Shown here piece by piece: positions 1 to 11,121 of a stretch of DNA of 64,000 nucleotides. Below the pieces are notes generated by a model that searched no databases, was not told the DNA's origin, and saw only the letters and a program-made list of their open reading frames with translations. This stretch comes from Dendrolimus kikuchii (lineage: Eukaryota; Arthropoda; Insecta; Lepidoptera; Lasiocampidae). A program made the translations under genes and the position numbers. How positions within the stretch are numbered: the stretch's first letter is position 1; the number at the start of each line of letters is the position of its first letter. The DNA lies in contig CM034412.1 of assembly GCA_019925095.2 (NCBI GenBank), positions 10,268,001-10,332,000 of the forward strand, written 5' to 3'.

Positions 1-1142
1 TGTAAGGATCACGGCAAGTTAATCCTTTGATTATTTTGGAAAATACATAAATTATTTGGCTACATGACAAATTTAGAATTAAATAATAAGTTTCTCTCTC
101 ATCTCATAATCACCTAAATTTTAAGATTTTTACTAGTAGACTAAGGCGATTTAATTTTTTTACGCCCTATGGGTAATAGAATGTTGAACTAATTATAATT
201 TATGACCTGTTTATCAGTGTATCATGTCATAAACAAATAAATATAATTTTATTTCATTAACTCCTTATGCGTTGATTTAGTACTGCATTAAATGAAACTC
301 GGTTTCGATTTCTGTATGTATATTTTATGATTTTACAGGCTTTTTATTATATTAGATTTATTTAGTTGTTTATGTTAGATGTATTTAAGGCGAGGGACAT
401 GTGTGATTTCTAATAATGTTGAAATTGAATGAAAAGGTTCTGTTAATCGCAAACATTCGTCATTATTAAATACGAGGATTTACTGTTATATTCTTTATCC
501 TGTGGCGTAGTAGGCATTATAAGCTCTGTTCAAAATTGTCTGCTGCTACTTAGCATATTATATCAAAAATATTCATATCGTAAGCAGGGTTCGTCTGTAA
601 CAGCTGAATTAGCCGGGCTCGGGCCAGATTGAATTCCTTTTTCCGAGAATTTCGGTACACTACTACGTGATCGACATAATGGATCGACACCCTTACCATT
701 TGTATTTACGAGAATATAAAGGAGTGATTTTGATACAAATATTACTTTTTTATATATAGGTAAATCGTTGTCAGCCTATCGCAGTCCATGTAGGCTTTTT
801 TTTTTACGAAAACACCGCGTTTTTCAACGTGCCGCGCTGGAGGTTTTCAGTCGGCGGCGGCGTGACAATTTCATCCTTTTTTGAGGTTCCTGTATTTAAA
901 TCTACTCCTATCTATGTTTGCTTCGAAAAATAGGTTCAAACAAGGCTCAGGCACCTAAAAATGTGAGCTGCGAAGCAGGAATAAATAGGCAGAATTCAAA
1001 GATGCGATAATTACCATTTGTTCTATATCATGCTAACAATTTAAGTAACGGTTTTAGAGAGCTCAGTCATTTTTAAATACTTAAATTACGTAAAGATATA
1101 AAAATAGTATGGAAATTGTTTGTGACTAACCAACGTCTTTTT
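1..1142. other. AT-rich sequence, no gene seen
   Basis: No coding exon or clear repeat was recognised. If Pde6 begins further left, this is intron. A short stretch at 790-890 is richer in GC. Confidence 0.4.
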
Positions 1143-1427
1143 TTAAGATAAATAAGTTAGCATTGGACCACGAGCACGCCTAATATTAGACGATGATGCC
1201 GTCGAAGGTGAAGCACGCTTAACTAGAAAATACCTATTCACACAACATTCGAAGACTCCCGGATTGTAATTTTCGGGAGACACAGGCTTTGCCGTACGCA
1301 GAAGGAACGTGGAGGCAAAACGCTTCTTTCGCACCGGTGTGTTTCCACTGTGAAACTCGCTAGGGATGGCGGTGCTGGCGTTGCCCCGGCGCGGCGTATA
1401 TCTCTGACCCCATCTTGACGGCATCAA
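1143..1427 (-). pseudogene. LINE reverse-transcriptase C-terminal fragment
   Basis: The 94-codon frame contains KRFASTFLLRTAK and NRYFLVKRASPSTASS. These resemble the RT tails of jockey-like elements, where a WNxLP motif would follow LRTAK. That motif is missing here. A related, more decayed piece lies at 11775-12060. It is 5'-truncated and not a host gene. Confidence 0.6.
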
Positions 1428-1531
1428 CTATCGATGGAGAACCCTTCCCCAGAGAATGTTTACGAACGGATGGATATCTACGGACCTGTTCAGCTGCTGC
1501 GTCGCATTTGCGCTATTTTTATATATTGACT

Positions 1532-2185
1532 AGTTGACCCGGCAAACGTTGTTCTATTCTATTCTCTGTTCTATTCTCATACCTACCATATATACAAAAA
1601 AAAAAACATTAAAATCGGTTAAGCTATTTCAGAGGAGTTCGACCACAAACAACGTGACACGCCTTCTTTAGGTCCGATTTTTAATTCATCAAATAAAATT
1701 TATCCATCAACTAAATTATGACGTGAATAAATACAAAAGTGAAACTATTATTATTCATAAAAATTCTACTTGAAATGTTCTACTTTTATACATCTACATA
1801 TATATATAAATCAATTGCTGTTCGTTAGTCTCGCTAAAACTCGAGAACGGCTTGACTGATTTGGCTAATTTTGGTTTTGAATTATTTGTGGAAGTTCAGA
1901 GAAGGTTTAGAAGGTGAGTATAATATGAAAAAAATGCTTGGAATATAGTAAAAACAACAATTTCGCTTTCCCTTAGAAACTATTCCTACCTGTCAAACAT
2001 TCGATGTTCGTCCCGTCGTTGCGAAATCAAATTACTTAAGCATTTTTTTTTTAATACGAATTCTTTTTGTTCCGGTTAAGTTTTGACTACATTTTTTACT
2101 AAAGTTGAAACATTCTGCAATTGTCATTCAGCTTTTTAATTTATTGATTCTGAGGCGGTACGAAGTTCGCCGGGTCAGCTACTAT
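1532..2185. repeat. Two RTE-like 3' tails
   Basis: 1532-1675 (+) begins GTTGACCCGGCAAACGTTG and ends at CAACGTGACACG. 1795-2185 (-) runs from AATTGCTGTTCGTTAGTCTC to GTACGAAGTTCGCCGGGTCA and matches 23850-24240 on the other strand. No coding part remains. Confidence 0.7.
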
Positions 2186-2189
2186 TTAA

Positions 2190-2580
2190 CAAATTTTATC
2201 AGGAGGAATGTAGGTCACGTGACTAAAAGAATATTAAGCCGAAAGACTGACGGGTACAGAGGATTCGATAATCGAGGAGTATGGAAGGAAAAGACACTTT
2301 GTGCCAACCCCAAAGAATTGGGAGGTGACAGAAAAGAGAGAAAAGTTACGTGGTGATTCAAAAATCAATCTTTAGTTATAAAATTATATTGTAAGTAGTA
2401 GGGGATGAATAGGCTCACGATCACCGTTGGATATTAGATATCGAACGGCCAAATCGGGCTGCCGGGGAAACAGGCCGGAATGTTACATAATATTCGCTTG
2501 CCTCATTCTTATCTTTGCCCACCATTTCATTCGTACAATATTAAGTATATCGACTGGCTAGTTTTGAACTACTTTTATTA
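2190..2580 (+). pseudogene. LINE RT end plus 3' untranslated tail
   Basis: The frame reads HVTKRILSRKTDGYRG, then GVWKEKTLCANPKELGGD before a stop. This is the tail of an RT related to that at 48589-48855 (-). The 3' part (GTGGTGATTCAAAAATC to TAGTTTTGAACTA) is shared with the disrupted copy at 27735-29460. Confidence 0.65.
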
Positions 2581-2609
2581 TAAATAGTGATTGTTACCCA
2601 GCTATCTAA

Positions 2610-2745
2610 GGGGCCAACCACAAATTACGTCACACGAACTTCATGACTTTTTGACCCCTCATAATATTAAATATTTTACAATTTTACACCAAGAAATTAT
2701 TAAATTAAAACAGCACTTCCGTAATTAGCTTAAATATGTTAGACT
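2610..2745 (+). repeat. Fragment of a TIR element (AAGGGGCCA family)
   Basis: AAGGGGCCAACCACAAATTA begins this piece. It matches the left end of the longer element at 7438-8078 and part of 13670-13960. No right end is seen. Confidence 0.55.
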
Positions 2746-2775
2746 AGCTGCGCCCGGGGTTTCACCCGCTTGGTT

Positions 2776-3012
2776 TTTTTTTATTGCAGGAGATCAGCAG
2801 ACAGGCAGACGGCCCACTTGATGGAAAGAGGTTACCATTGCATATGGACATTTGCAACAGCAAAGTTGTTACAAATGCGCTGCTGGTCTCTTAAGGGAGA
2901 CTGGAACCTGGTCACTAGTGCTGGAACACAACTCAAGGTCGTTATGGCGACATACTTTAGACCAGGGGTGGTAGCCATCCAGTCGGGCAAATGCCCTACC
3001 ACCTGGCATATT
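2776..3012 (-). repeat. Structured short repeat (CTGCGGCCGG family), truncated
   Basis: Poly-T followed by ATTGCAGGAGATCAGCAGAC marks the A-tailed end on the opposite strand. The outer part, beyond the GGTAG...CTACC hairpin, is lost. At least a dozen relatives occur across the window; the best copies are at 61180-61491 and 62049-62361. Confidence 0.75.
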
Positions 3013-3094
3013 CCTGGTGATGGAAATTCGTTATATTTTGGATAATTCACATTATATCTTTATAAATTATAGCCTATGTGTCAGGGATGGGCCG

Positions 3095-3640
3095 AAATTC
3101 CTGCTACATTCGGTTTGACCGAATTTCGGCATCTTAAACTGAACTTCGGCATTGGACCGAAACTTGGTTTAAATGCCGAACATTCGGTGCAAGAAAAAAA
3201 TAAAATACTTGCACTATTTTTATTGAAATAAATAGAAATCATATCCTATCATAACCGTAAAATATAATTACGCCTTTATATACTCATGGTCATTTATTTT
3301 AGTTAGGAAAATGTAAACCTTAACTTGTATGTGATAAAAATTAAATAAATTTAGTGCTTCTTAATTGAAGAGTCTTTGCCTAATTAAATAGACATCAAAT
3401 TAAAACAAAAATTAAATAAACTTATTATTCCTCTAACAACCACTAGGGCGGGTTATGGTGTAAAAACGCCAAAAATACGGCGTTATCAAGTCACGACATC
3501 AAATAGTAACGACGTGTCGCTTTTGCAAAAGTGTGGCAAAACAAACCGAAGTTCGGCCGAAATTCGGTCGAATTTTTTGTTTTAACTGGATATTTGGCCG
3601 AAGTTCGTATTCGGCTCAAACCACATTCGGCCCATCCCTA
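3095..3640. repeat. CCGAA/TTCGG-rich unclassified segment
   Basis: The words TTCGGTTTGACCGAATTTCG, TTCGGCCGAAATTCGGTCG and CATTCGGCCCATCCC recur at both edges, giving inverted CCGAAATTCGG motifs around an AT-rich centre. GGGATGGGCCGAA at the left and TTCGGCCCATCCC at the right are exact inverted ends, so this is a short foldback element of about 560 bases (about 3083-3639). Confidence 0.55.
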
Positions 3641-3740
3641 CTATGTGTTATTCTGATGTGTAAGCTATATTATTGTAAAGTTTCATCAAAATCCATTCAG
3701 TAGTTTTTGCGTGAAAGAGTAACAAACATACATCCATACA

Positions 3741-3858
3741 TTTTTTTTATTGCATGAGTTCAGCAGACAGGCAGACGGCCCACTTGACGGAAAGCGGTTA
3801 TCATCGCCTATACACATTTGCAACACCAAAGGTGCTACAAATGCGCTTCTGTATAGAG
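3741..3858 (-). repeat. Structured short repeat, tail-end fragment
   Basis: Poly-T, then TTCAGCAGACAGGCAGACGG through GCTACAAATGCGC. Only the A-tailed third of the family is kept. Confidence 0.7.
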
Positions 3859-3859
3859 C

Positions 3860-4450
3860 TTACATCAAATTTTAATCGATTGCAAAGCAAATGAACGTTT
3901 GCTCAGATATAGCAACCGGCCGTAAGTCTGTCAGTGGTACTGTTATAGGTCTTTACTAGAATCTCTCAGAACTCTGAGCAGGTGATTATCGGTTCACTCG
4001 CTGTCCGTGAATAACTTACGTGCAAAATTATCGGGTGCTATCGGATGCTACGCAGTTTTATTTTCAATACATAGGGCAAGTGACTGGTAGTTTTGTTTAT
4101 TAACTACGGAATTATTAAAATGCTTTATTCAAAAAGACCCCAAATATCAAAAATTATCCTACGGATCTTATTCAAATTTGATATTCAAATTTTTTGAAAA
4201 TATTCTTTTAATTTTACCATGCTGAAATATTTCAAATTTTCCATTTCCTAGATCAAAAGTTGGAGAACACACACTAATTATACGACTTTAAAAGCGAATG
4301 TCTTTCTACTCTAAGACATAATAAGTATTCCGATTAATTATTCCGACTTATGAATAACAGTTTCGTAGAATTATTATCGAAGCGTATTCAAGTACATCTT
4401 TCTGCAAAATTATGACAATACAGACCCGACTACAAACTAAAAACCAAAAT
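3860..4450. other. No gene seen
   Basis: AT-rich intronic or intergenic sequence. No exon, tRNA or clear repeat boundary was recognised. Confidence 0.4.
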
Positions 4451-4454
4451 ATAT

Positions 4455-4961
4455 TGTTACAACCTAGGCGTCGACAAAGACAAATTCCACGTACAGATTT
4501 GTAGAAGCACATTTATTACCTATCGGCATTTGAACTAATTGTAATTCTTTTATGATCGTCTTTTTTTGTTTACTTATTTATTGGCATACGTTTCTAGAGA
4601 ATAGCCTATTATTGTATTGTAATCATTAGCCAGGTGTTACGGATTTTAAAGTACAAGCTGATTCTAGCAAAATCGGTTCACGTTGCCGGGCGGGCACATT
4701 GCATTTGTACAATATAAAACGATGGCCTGATTGAGGGAGGAGGGTAGTTCAGCGATAACTACGATCAAGGCGTGACGTGTGTACAATCGGGAAACTAATA
4801 GTGACGGACTTTGCGCGTTTTATTGAATTACGACCTTCTGCATTACGTTTGTATTTGTTGTGTTCAGTTATATTTGTACCTGTGTTATACGTGTTTGTAT
4901 AGTTCTAATAAACTCTAATAATTCCAACGGCATTTTAATTCGAGTCTCGCAACTCGTAACA
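4455..4961 (+). mobile_element. Solo LTR, TGTTAC family
   Basis: Begins TGTTACAACC, ends CTCGTAACA, and is flanked by ATAT on both sides (4451-4454 and 4962-4965), a 4-base duplication. It has a TATA-like motif (ACAATATAAAACGATG) and an AATAAACTCTA polyadenylation region. Length and duplication fit a Ty3/gypsy-type LTR. No internal gag or pol lies beside it, so it is a solo LTR. Sisters: 13155-13632, 22714-23202, 32832-33302. Confidence 0.85.
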
Positions 4962-5189
4962 ATATATATTTTCTACAACATTTTGAAGTCGGTGCATTTT
5001 GAAATTTAGTTTCTGTATTTTGTTTTACGTGGCACCGACTTCAAGATTTTATAGAAAATATTAATTCTTTGATTTCTAGTTTGAAGTCGGTTCTGTATTT
5101 ATTTAAAAATATAATTCTACTTTTTAATTGCTTGAATAGCTTTGGAAATCATATTTTAAGCGGCTATAGAAATCGTACTAGTTATAGAG

Positions 5190-5462
5190 ATAATAAGTTG
5201 GTAAGAAAAGAAGATAAATGAAGAAGTACAGGAAAGGAGAAACGCACAATTTTAAAAACTGTATAGAAATAAGGGGAAGATGTTAGGCGATTTGCTACGA
5301 CATGACACCTTCTTATGCACGTTAATCGAAGGCAAAGTGGAAGCAAGCAGAGGGAAGGGAAGACCAAGGCGAGCATTCATGGATCAAATAAAAGAAAAAG
5401 TGAATGTCGTGTCGTACATAGAAGTAAAACAACTCGAGGCTCCACCGATAAGTGCATCATAG
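5190..5462 (+). pseudogene. LINE RT C-terminal fragment
   Basis: The frame has [33 protein letters not shown] and SYIEVKQL, the same tail as the larger antisense copy at 35553-36096. The upstream part is frame-broken. Confidence 0.7.
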
Positions 5463-6550
5463 CTCTTAAATGCTAGATAAATAGAACCTAACCTAATTAA
5501 TTTAATTATCTTTGAATTTGTATGCCTAATATGTCAATAACACGTGAAGCTGTACATGTCCTAATATTTTTAAGGTGTACCGTGTTGTGAAGCAAATAAA
5601 TAAATTGATTGATGTAGGCGCTCGACGATCTTGGACAAGGGTTACTCTCGATCTCCCTGGGATCCGCTCATCAGATCCTGACTTGGTAACAATGAGACTA
5701 CCTCAGAAGTATATACTCTTTCGAATAAAGAAATAAAATTGAAAATCGGTCTACAATTGAAAGAGAAATCGCGTAACAAACATACTAAAAACACAAAGTC
5801 GAATTGAGAATTTTCTCGTTTTGGAAGTCAGTTAAAAATCACTGTAGTATAGAGAGTCTAGGGTTGCCACCTTTCTTAAAAATAGTATTGTATTTTTATT
5901 TTTAAGCTGTAAAAATATAGTACTTTTGGAAATTTTTGGAGAAAATAGTACCCATTTATTTTTCATTATTTATTTAATATATTTCAATAATGAATTTTCA
6001 ACGTGTATTTATTACTACGTTTGATCTTTGCTAGCAAAGATCTATTATTTTTAAAATAATCATGAGAATCTTAAAAACGTGATGAAAATATAGCACGATA
6101 CTATATATTATAGTACGGGTGGGAACCCTAAGACTGACGGAGTGAATCGACGACAATATAAGGGTCTATTTTTTGTTAAAACAGACAAGATATCCTTAAA
6201 ACAAGGAAATTTATAAAATAAATGAATTCTAAGAACAAAGTAGATTAATTTCGTTAAATCCTTAGAAGAAATAAAAACTTGGTCGAGTAAGAAAATTATT
6301 TTTAACATTACGTTCTTTTGTGTAAAAATTGAAGATTTTTTCAACTCATCAGAATTTTTATGCCTCTTTGAGTTTTAACAATGACTTTTGTAACAATTAC
6401 AGTATGAAAGGAAAATTGTGAAACGAAACATTTAATTCTCTTTGACAGCGGATAAGTGTTAAACATTGTTAAATCATTTACTATACAGAGTGAATTGTTC
6501 AAGTGGGTCTTCAGGACCTAATCCTGAGCTATGGTATCCTGAAATATATG
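5463..6550. other. No gene seen
   Basis: AT-rich sequence containing LINE 3' untranslated remnants near 5463-5610. No exon was recognised. Confidence 0.35.
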
Positions 6551-6898
6551 TGTTGCGGACAGAGAGCACCCCTCTGACCCGCCCGCCGGAGCACACCTAC
6601 TCTCTGCGTCCTGCATACCGCTGACGCCCATAGCTCGCACAATTAGCAGCTAGGCGTCGGACGGAACCCGGGATGTAGAAGCGGCCTTAGAGGCCGGAAA
6701 GACTCACTCTCACTCGACTCTCTCGCGCACTTGCTCATTCGTAATAGCACCAATACGCACTTTCTGTATTTATATATCTATATCTTCTATGTATAGTTTA
6801 ATTCTAAATAACCTTAATAATAATCATACATATTATATCATACAATCATACAGTTCATTCTATATCGAATTTCATTTTAAAAGAAGCAACTGGCAACA
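6551..6898 (+). mobile_element. Probable solo LTR, TGTTGC type
   Basis: Ends TGTTGCGGAC and GGCAACA are inverted, as in LTRs of Bel-Pao type. The first 180 bases are GC-rich and the rest AT-rich with TATA-like runs. The flanks (ATATG and ATAAT) are not a perfect duplication, so the call is less sure than for the other LTRs. Confidence 0.5.
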
Positions 6899-6989
6899 AT
6901 AATGTGGTAGGGCATTTGTTGTGTTCTGGTATCAGTCCCATTTCGAGGCCGGAGTACATTGGTAGCAATTGGTGTTGCATACACTAATT

Positions 6990-7275
6990 GCTGCGACCGG
7001 ACAGCCTATCATAACAGGCGGCAAAACAACCTACAGCTACATGGTAGGGCATTTGCCCGTCTGGATGGCTACCACCCCTGGTCTAGAGTATGCCGCCACA
7101 ACAACCTTGAGTTGTGTTCCGGCATTAGTGGCCAGGTTCCAGTCTACCTTAAGAGAGCAGCAGCGCATTTGTACCACCTTTGGTGTTGCAAATGTTCATA
7201 GGCGTTGGTAACCGCTTTCCATCGAGTAGGCCATCTGTCTGTCTGCTGAACTCATGCAATAAAAAGATAAATAAA
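6990..7275 (+). repeat. Structured short repeat copy
   Basis: Contains CATGGTAGGGCATTTGCCCG with its partner GGCTACCACCCCTGG and ends TCATGCAATAAAAAG. A short decayed duplicate of the hairpin arm lies just upstream at 6905-6990. Confidence 0.75.
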
Positions 7276-7437
7276 AAAACACACATTTTTTTTACCATCA
7301 GTTACACTTTATTATTTAATGATGTTTAAATGAAAATCTAAAATTATATATTAAAGTAAAATTTGTTTTATAACTATATTGCTGATAAGTAAGTATTACT
7401 TATTACGTAGTTTAATTTATAGTTTAGATTTAAAAGT

Positions 7438-8078
7438 AAGGGGTCATCCACACATTAAGTCACACGAATTTGATGACTTTAGACACCTCCACCGTCCTTG
7501 TCACATTTGTGAGACTCTCCAGTGTGAAATCTGTGAAATTATTGTAATTTGTTTTATATTTTATTAGCGGTCCCGACAGACATTGTCCAGCCCTGAAAAA
7601 AATAAAAAATTGGGATCCGATCCCAGCGCCACCTACCGGTTCCAGTTGTGAATCTAAGCTATCCGGGGACCCACCCAAACACACACAAAAAGTTTAATCA
7701 AAATCGGTAAAGTCGTTCTCGAGTTATGTGCGAGAAATGTATGTAACATTTCTACGATTCATTTTTATATATAAAGAATAATCGTTTAAAAACTATTCTC
7801 ATACTCTATCCATAGAGTTGGAAATATTTTTCTTACACCTGTCATTTTACTCTCATATTGGTGGTTAAAATCAATGCCTATGTGTTGGCGCCAGTCGAAC
7901 CAAAAATAGAATAGATATTCTTTGTTAATAGTTCAAATTTTAATAAAGCTTAAATATATTAGACTTTGAATGTGACGTCACGAAATTTAGGATTTCCAAC
8001 CCCTTGTCACACAATGTCATACTTCGTTGACCAGCCCCCTCCCACTTAAAATGTGACGTAGTTTATAAATGGCCCCTT
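7438..8078 (+). mobile_element. TIR element (AAGGGGTCA family) split by an RTE tail
   Basis: Left end AAGGGGTCATCCACACATTA; right end TAAATGGCCCCTT, its imperfect inverse. The middle matches 13670-13960. At 7564-7785 an RTE-like tail (CGGTCCCGACAGACATTGTC to TTATATATAAAG) interrupts it, so the TIR element is the older of the two. Confidence 0.65.
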
Positions 8079-8179
8079 GTATAATAATAAATATTAAAGT
8101 CGAAGATATAAACACATCTAACTAAATTTTTATTCACGTCACAGAGATAATTTTTCCGTATTCATAAAATTCTAGAAGA

Positions 8180-10195
8180 CTACCAGAAAAGGTGAGAGAT
8201 CCCGTGGGATATATTAAGTAGCAAGTAACCCAAGCAACGCCACGTGAAAGTCTAAGCAAATTTTACATTCCTTTTGTTTAATAAGCGGTATATACAAAAA
8301 GCGCAAGACCATTCATTCCATTTGAAAAACGACCTTTGTTCTTCTCCTATCATTAAGCAACATGGTCTTTTATCCAGGTACTAACAAGCGGGGAGACGAT
8401 AAAAATTTTACAAGCGCGATTGTAAGCAGGAGAATTTTCAACTAAGACGGAAGAATACAAAGTTACTGAATACAGTTAATGATTAACTGATCCATGTTTT
8501 TATAGGCTGTGGTATAAGTTTTAAAGAACCTATAAATTTACAGTTGACTATCATTTCTTGATAATTTTTGTTGTTTTGTGTGTCATTTTTCTTCATTACA
8601 TCTCAAGATAAAGCTTCGTATGTTGGAAAGATGTAAACATCCATGATCTCCTCGGTGCTGTGTTGCCATGGTATCCTATTGCTATGGGATAACTCAACTG
8701 GGTGAATTTTATTTGGATGTGATGATAAAACTTAGTCTTGATTTAACAAAAACTACAGTCGTTCATAAATTTCTAGTATTTTTTGCAGGCGAAACGTTGC
8801 TTATACAAGAGTTTGTGTATTAAATTCATGTTATATACAACATATGTATTATTATTATGGAGCATAATGTTCTAGCGTTAAATCTCGCTTACATTCAATC
8901 ATCCGTCTCAGAGTCCAGAGGTTGCTTTCTTCTTTCCTTGCCAAACTCACACGCTTACAGCTATCCCTTATTGTAATACTAATGGTACACCGTACAAGTT
9001 ATATCATTCCACATAAAGTCAATCCAGCATTTTTGGATTTATCCTTGTAACGAGCACTGACAGTTAGCAAGGATAGAATAAAATAAATAATATTAAATTT
9101 TATATTTACTTATATGTTATTAAGACTAATTAACATGATTTTTATTTAAATTTCAAAGGCGGTGGTGAATTTTGGACTTATACTTTGACATATAAAAATG
9201 GCAGTTAAAAGGAAATCCATTCTGTTCGCTCAATATCCCCTGTTGTAAAGTTGAAAGCTCGGATAAAACGGGAATAAAGGAGATTTTCTACAAACAAAGT
9301 AAAGCATTTATTTCTCTCTTTAAACTTCTTGCCTTTGTGAGTTTATGAATAATATAAGAGTTACATTTTGAAATATATTTTAGTGAGTTTGTTTAAAGAC
9401 TAAAGCACGCGTATTCACTTGCGTAAATTTGGAATTCTTGTATTAGGGTAGTAACAACCCTTTCCCTTAGTTTGACGTTTGACATTATTTACAGAAATTG
9501 ACCATTTAAATCTGATTGATGTATAGGTATAATTAAATACGCATGAGTTATTTTTCAAAATCAGCCAATTTGATTTCTGATACGGGTAACGATAGCGTGT
9601 TCATCGAGATTGACGCCGAGATTCCTTTAAGTATTTGCGACTTCCAAGATGTTGTAGAAAATCTATATTTTTTTGCTTTTTAGTATGAAGTCGGTTATCG
9701 TTTAAAAATAATATTCCAAAACGGTCTTCTCTAGCTGGATTTATTACTATAAAAGCTCGAGTCTCTACCTATTTTGTTCGTCTGTGACGAAGGCTTATCC
9801 CCAGCTGACCATGACAATAATGCCAATTGCTTTGATTTTCAGCAGGTGACTTCATGATTTTCTTTTGTACAAATGATTGCTCTCAAAGTCCAATAACATA
9901 CACATTTGTTTTAACTACAACGAATTACTGCTTAAATCTTAATGAAAAGAAAATACAAGGATTGTTTTCATAAAACTCCGAACAGCGAGAAAAAATACAA
10001 GGGCATAAAGCGTGGGAAACCTCCTAGCTGTCGGAATGACATCTCATGTCCTATTTGTTTAACTTATGGTTTGGCTACTTAGGCAGTTGCGCTAACAATT
10101 CACATAGTATTTATAGAAGAATCCCCCGAGTCAGACTCAAATATGTCCACTTGTATTAGCTAAATCCATATTTCTGTACTATCTATACTATAACA
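8180..10195. other. 2-kb stretch with no gene seen
   Basis: The least repeat-marked part of the left end. No Pde6-like or other exon was recognised in either strand. An AGCGTGTTCATCGAGATTGA stretch near 9595 looks codon-like but no supported frame continues. Confidence 0.35.
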
Positions 10196-10198
10196 TAA

Positions 10199-10650
10199 TC
10201 TTATATATAAAAATGAATCGTAGATATGTATGTACGCGCATATTTTCAGAACGACTTAACCGATTTTGATGAAATTTGTTTTGTGTTTGAATGGGTCCCC
10301 GGATGGTTTAGATTCACAATTGAAATCAGCAGGTGGCGCTGAGATCGGGTTCGAGAATCCTTCTAATCACCTGGACCGATTTTGGTGATTTTGTTTTTGT
10401 GTGTTTGAGTGGGTTCTCGGATAGTTTAGATTCACAATTGGAACCATTAGGTGGCGCTGAGATCGGGTTCTAGAATATCAGAAATATGGCGCCAGAACGG
10501 CTAAACGGATTGGGATGAAATTTGAAACTGAGATAGATAATAAATTAGAATAGCACATGGGCTACTTTTTATCTAGGAAAAACGTACGGTTGCCGTGGGA
10601 TACTCTGTCTATAAAATTTACATTATAACGCGAGCGAAGTCGCGGGAAAT
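10199..10650 (-). repeat. RTE-like tail with an internal tandem duplication
   Basis: The segment GGTCCCCGGATGGTTTAGAT to GCTGAGATCGGGTTC occurs twice, at 10294-10350 and 10409-10470, with different mutations. So the 3' tail contains about two units of 115 bases. It ends in a GCGAGCGAAGTCGCGGG LINE-tail motif. Confidence 0.65.
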
Positions 10651-10915
10651 TTACTCCGTTAGCTCAGCAACCCAAAGTGGGTCTTGGCCTCCGAACCGAG
10701 AATATGCATGCCATTTTGCTCTGTCCTGCACAGCTCTTTGCCATTTATCGTCTCGAAGCTCCGACAGGTCAGCTTCCACTTTGTCTTTCCAACGATACTG
10801 GGGACGGTAGATCGAACGCCGACCTACCGGCCGTCCCAAATATGCTTTCCTCACGCTGCGATCTTCTCCCATTCATTCTACGTGACCGAACTAGCGGAGG
10901 CGGTGAGCTTTTATT
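10651..10915 (-). pseudogene. LINE RT C-terminal fragment
   Basis: Antisense frame with RKAYLGRPVGRRSIYRPQYR, ADLSELRDDKWQRAVQDR and stop. Upstream the expected [10 protein letters not shown] reads with two stops (W and R codons mutated to TAG and TGA), so it is dead. It lies 90 bases before the first visible Pde6 exon. Confidence 0.75.
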
Positions 10916-11007
10916 TCTCCTATTATGTTGGGCTCGGGGACAAGATTCGCGGGCAAATACCAGTGCTATATATATACTTGTTTTAAATAGCACCTGTTTT
11001 GTTACAG

Positions 11008-11121
11008 AGATCCAAATCACCGAGTAGTTCAGCCCAAAGGCAGCTAGACGAGGCGGACTTGTTTATGGACCTTATCAAAGATGTAGCAAATGAACTGGAC
11101 ATCGACGTGCTGTGTCATAAA
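11008..11121 (+). CDS. Pde6: Pde6 exon a: lead-in to GAF-A
   Basis: Acceptor TTACAG at 11002-11007, donor GTAAGT at 11122, phase 0 at both ends, 38 codons. The peptide begins [19 protein letters not shown] and ends DIDVLCHK, the linker and first helix of GAF-A. The basic/serine-rich start, followed by QLDE, is typical of the region just before GAF-A in insect Pde6. An upstream exon ending at phase 0 is required, and none was recognised in 1-10990. Confidence 0.85.

Noticed and set aside
10677..11027. A + strand frame of 116 codons running into the first Pde6 exon
   Set aside because: It is opposite to a LINE fragment and enters the exon in a different phase.
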